From the NCBI RefSeq assembly GCF_021601625.1, contig NZ_BQHR01000019.1, positions 1 through 64,000 of the forward strand: 64,000 nucleotides of DNA. The letters run 5' to 3'. This DNA comes from Pseudomonas paraglycinae. Its GTDB lineage: Bacteria; Pseudomonadota; Gammaproteobacteria; Pseudomonadales; Pseudomonadaceae. Made by a program: the position numbers and the translations under genes. Positions 62,774-64,000 of the stretch are shown one piece after another (positions within the stretch are counted from its first letter, which is position 1; each line of letters opens with the position of its first letter). The notes beneath the pieces were generated by a model. That model ran no database searches. It was not told where the DNA came from and saw only the letters and a program-made list of their open reading frames with translations.

Positions 62774-64000
62774 ATGCATCCCCGCGTTCTTGAGGTCACC
62801 GAACGGCTTATCGCCCGCAGCCGCGCCACGCGTCAGGCTTACCTTGCGCTGATTCGCGGCGCTGCAACTGACGGGCCGATGCGCGGCAAACTGCAATGCG
62901 CCAACTTCGCCCATGGCGTGGCCGGGTGTGGCAGCGAAGACAAGCACAGCCTGCGGATGATGAACTCGGCGAACATCGCAATTGTTTCGTCATATAACGA
63001 CATGCTCTCGGCGCACCAGCCGTACGAAGTCTTCCCGGAACAAATCAAGAACGCCCTGCGCGAAATCGGCTCGGTCGGCCAGTTCGCCGGCGGCACGCCT
63101 GCCATGTGCGACGGCGTGACCCAGGGCGAGCCGGGCATGGAGCTGAGCCTGCCGAGCCGCGAAGTGATCGCGATGTCGACGGCGGTGGCGCTGTCCCACA
63201 ACATGTTCGACGGCGCGCTGATGCTCGGCATCTGCGACAAGATCGTGCCGGGCCTGATGATGGGCTCGCTGCGTTTTGGTCACCTGCCGACGATCTTCGT
63301 ACCGGGCGGGCCGATGGTCTCGGGGATTTCCAACAAGGAAAAAGCCGACGTGCGGCAGAAGTACGCCGAAGGCAAGGCGACCCGCGAAGAGCTGCTGGAA
63401 TCGGAAATGAAGTCCTACCACAGCCCGGGCACCTGCACGTTCTACGGCACTGCCAACACCAACCAGTTGCTGATGGAAGTCATGGGTCTGCACCTGCCGG
63501 GCGCGTCGTTCGTCAACCCGAACACGCCGCTGCGTGACGCCCTGACCCGCGAAGCCGCGCATCAGGTCACCCGCCTGACCAAACAGAACGGCAACTTCAT
63601 GCCGATCGGCGAAATCGTCGACGAGAAGGCGCTGGTCAACTCGATCGTCGCGCTGCACGCCACCGGCGGTTCGACCAACCACACCCTGCACATGCCGGCC
63701 ATCGCCATGGCGGCGGGCATTCAACTGACCTGGCAGGACATGGCCGACCTCTCCGAAGTCGTGCCGACCCTGAGCCACGTCTATCCGAACGGCAAGGCCG
63801 ACATCAACCACTTCCAGGCCGCGGGCGGCATGTCGTTCCTGATCCGCGAACTGCTCGAAGCCGGCCTGCTGCACGAAGACGTCAACACGGTGCTCGGCCA
63901 CGGCCTGAGCCAGTACACCAAGGAGCCGTTCCTCGATAACGGCAAGCTGGTGTGGCGCGAAGGCCCGACCGACAGCCTTGATGAAAACATTCTGCGTCCG
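62774..64000 (+). CDS. edd: 6-phosphogluconate dehydratase (partial, 3' end outside the window)
   Basis: The first 409 codons are present and open to the last base of the window; the full enzyme is about 608 residues. Start ATG 62774 ([16 protein letters not shown]) follows a TGGAGT. The [4Fe-4S] dehydratase pattern is clear: [20 protein letters not shown], the cluster region [25 protein letters not shown] and [11 protein letters not shown]. It converts 6-phosphogluconate to KDPG in the Entner-Doudoroff pathway. glk and regulator genes usually follow. Confidence 0.97.
   Translation, partial: MHPRVLEVTERLIARSRATRQAYLALIRGAATDGPMRGKLQCANFAHGVAGCGSEDKHSLRMMNSANIAIVSSYNDMLSAHQPYEVFPEQIKNALREIGSVGQFAGGTPAMCDGVTQGEPGMELSLPSREVIAMSTAVALSHNMFDGALMLGICDKIVPGLMMGSLRFGHLPTIFVPGGPMVSGISNKEKADVRQKYAEGKATREELLESEMKSYHSPGTCTFYGTANTNQLLMEVMGLHLPGASFVNPNTPLRDALTREAAHQVTRLTKQNGNFMPIGEIVDEKALVNSIVALHATGGSTNHTLHMPAIAMAAGIQLTWQDMADLSEVVPTLSHVYPNGKADINHFQAAGGMSFLIRELLEAGLLHEDVNTVLGHGLSQYTKEPFLDNGKLVWREGPTDSLDENILRP

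Overview
The window is chromosomal DNA from a Pseudomonas, most likely of the P. fluorescens group. This is inferred from GC-rich coding, gene products that read like Pseudomonas orthologues throughout, and gene order. Two long blocks keep the order I remember from P. aeruginosa: secA-argJ-GST-Nudix...panE...yajQ-mscS, and CSD protein-dps-aspS-yebC-ruvCAB-ybgC-tolQRAB-pal-cpoB-queE-queC-tRNA-Lys. Most of the window is core genome. No phage, transposase, CRISPR array or genomic island is visible.

Layout. 1-16997: an amino-acid-type chemoreceptor, a HerA/YjgR-like ATPase, dciA, secA, argJ, a GST, a Nudix/thiamine-phosphate-synthase fusion, a minus-strand panE-histidine kinase-adenosyltransferase group, yajQ, mscS and an OprD-family porin. 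17897-20938: HIT protein, slyX, a membrane/cold-shock fusion, dps, an interrupted ribbon-helix-helix gene and an FmdB zinc ribbon. 21047-34611: aspS, yebC, ruvCAB, the complete Tol-Pal operon, queE/queC, tRNA-Lys(TTT) and nadA. 34670-43604: RDD protein, cold-shock protein, and a glycine cleavage/serine dehydratase operon (gcvH-gcvP-sdaA-gcvT) with its sigma-54 activator gcsR. 43865-51058: the arginine deiminase operon arcDABC plus a DUF5064 gene, and a divergent second antiporter. 51055-56239: an alkA interrupted by a stop codon, a class III CoA-transferase, a second chemoreceptor and a YbaN-like membrane protein. 56409-61432: a heme uptake operon (ECF sigma factor, FecR-type regulator, TonB receptor with signalling domain, heme oxygenase). 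61552-64000: divergent gap and edd, with edd running off the end.

How the parts work together. The glycine operon has a full regulatory stretch that can be read directly: a -24/-12 promoter, a perfect IHF-consensus site, and three GcsR-type 18-bp sites next to the regulator gene. It should turn glycine to serine and then to pyruvate. The arc operon has an ANR-like box for low-oxygen arginine fermentation. The heme locus has Fur boxes and a cell-surface signalling cascade. gap and edd share an intergenic region with two perfect HexR sites, tying lower glycolysis to the Entner-Doudoroff pathway.

Most notable observations: two genes each broken by a single in-frame TAG (a ribbon-helix-helix gene at 20256-20603 and alkA at 51055-51906); a family of three diverged ~160-190-bp inverted-repeat elements with a possible remnant; a 122-bp palindromic repeat inside the arc operon; a REPIN-like element; and the gcv control region. 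I did not find a convincing wholly new multi-gene system. All family assignments come from reading the translated sequence, without database searches.
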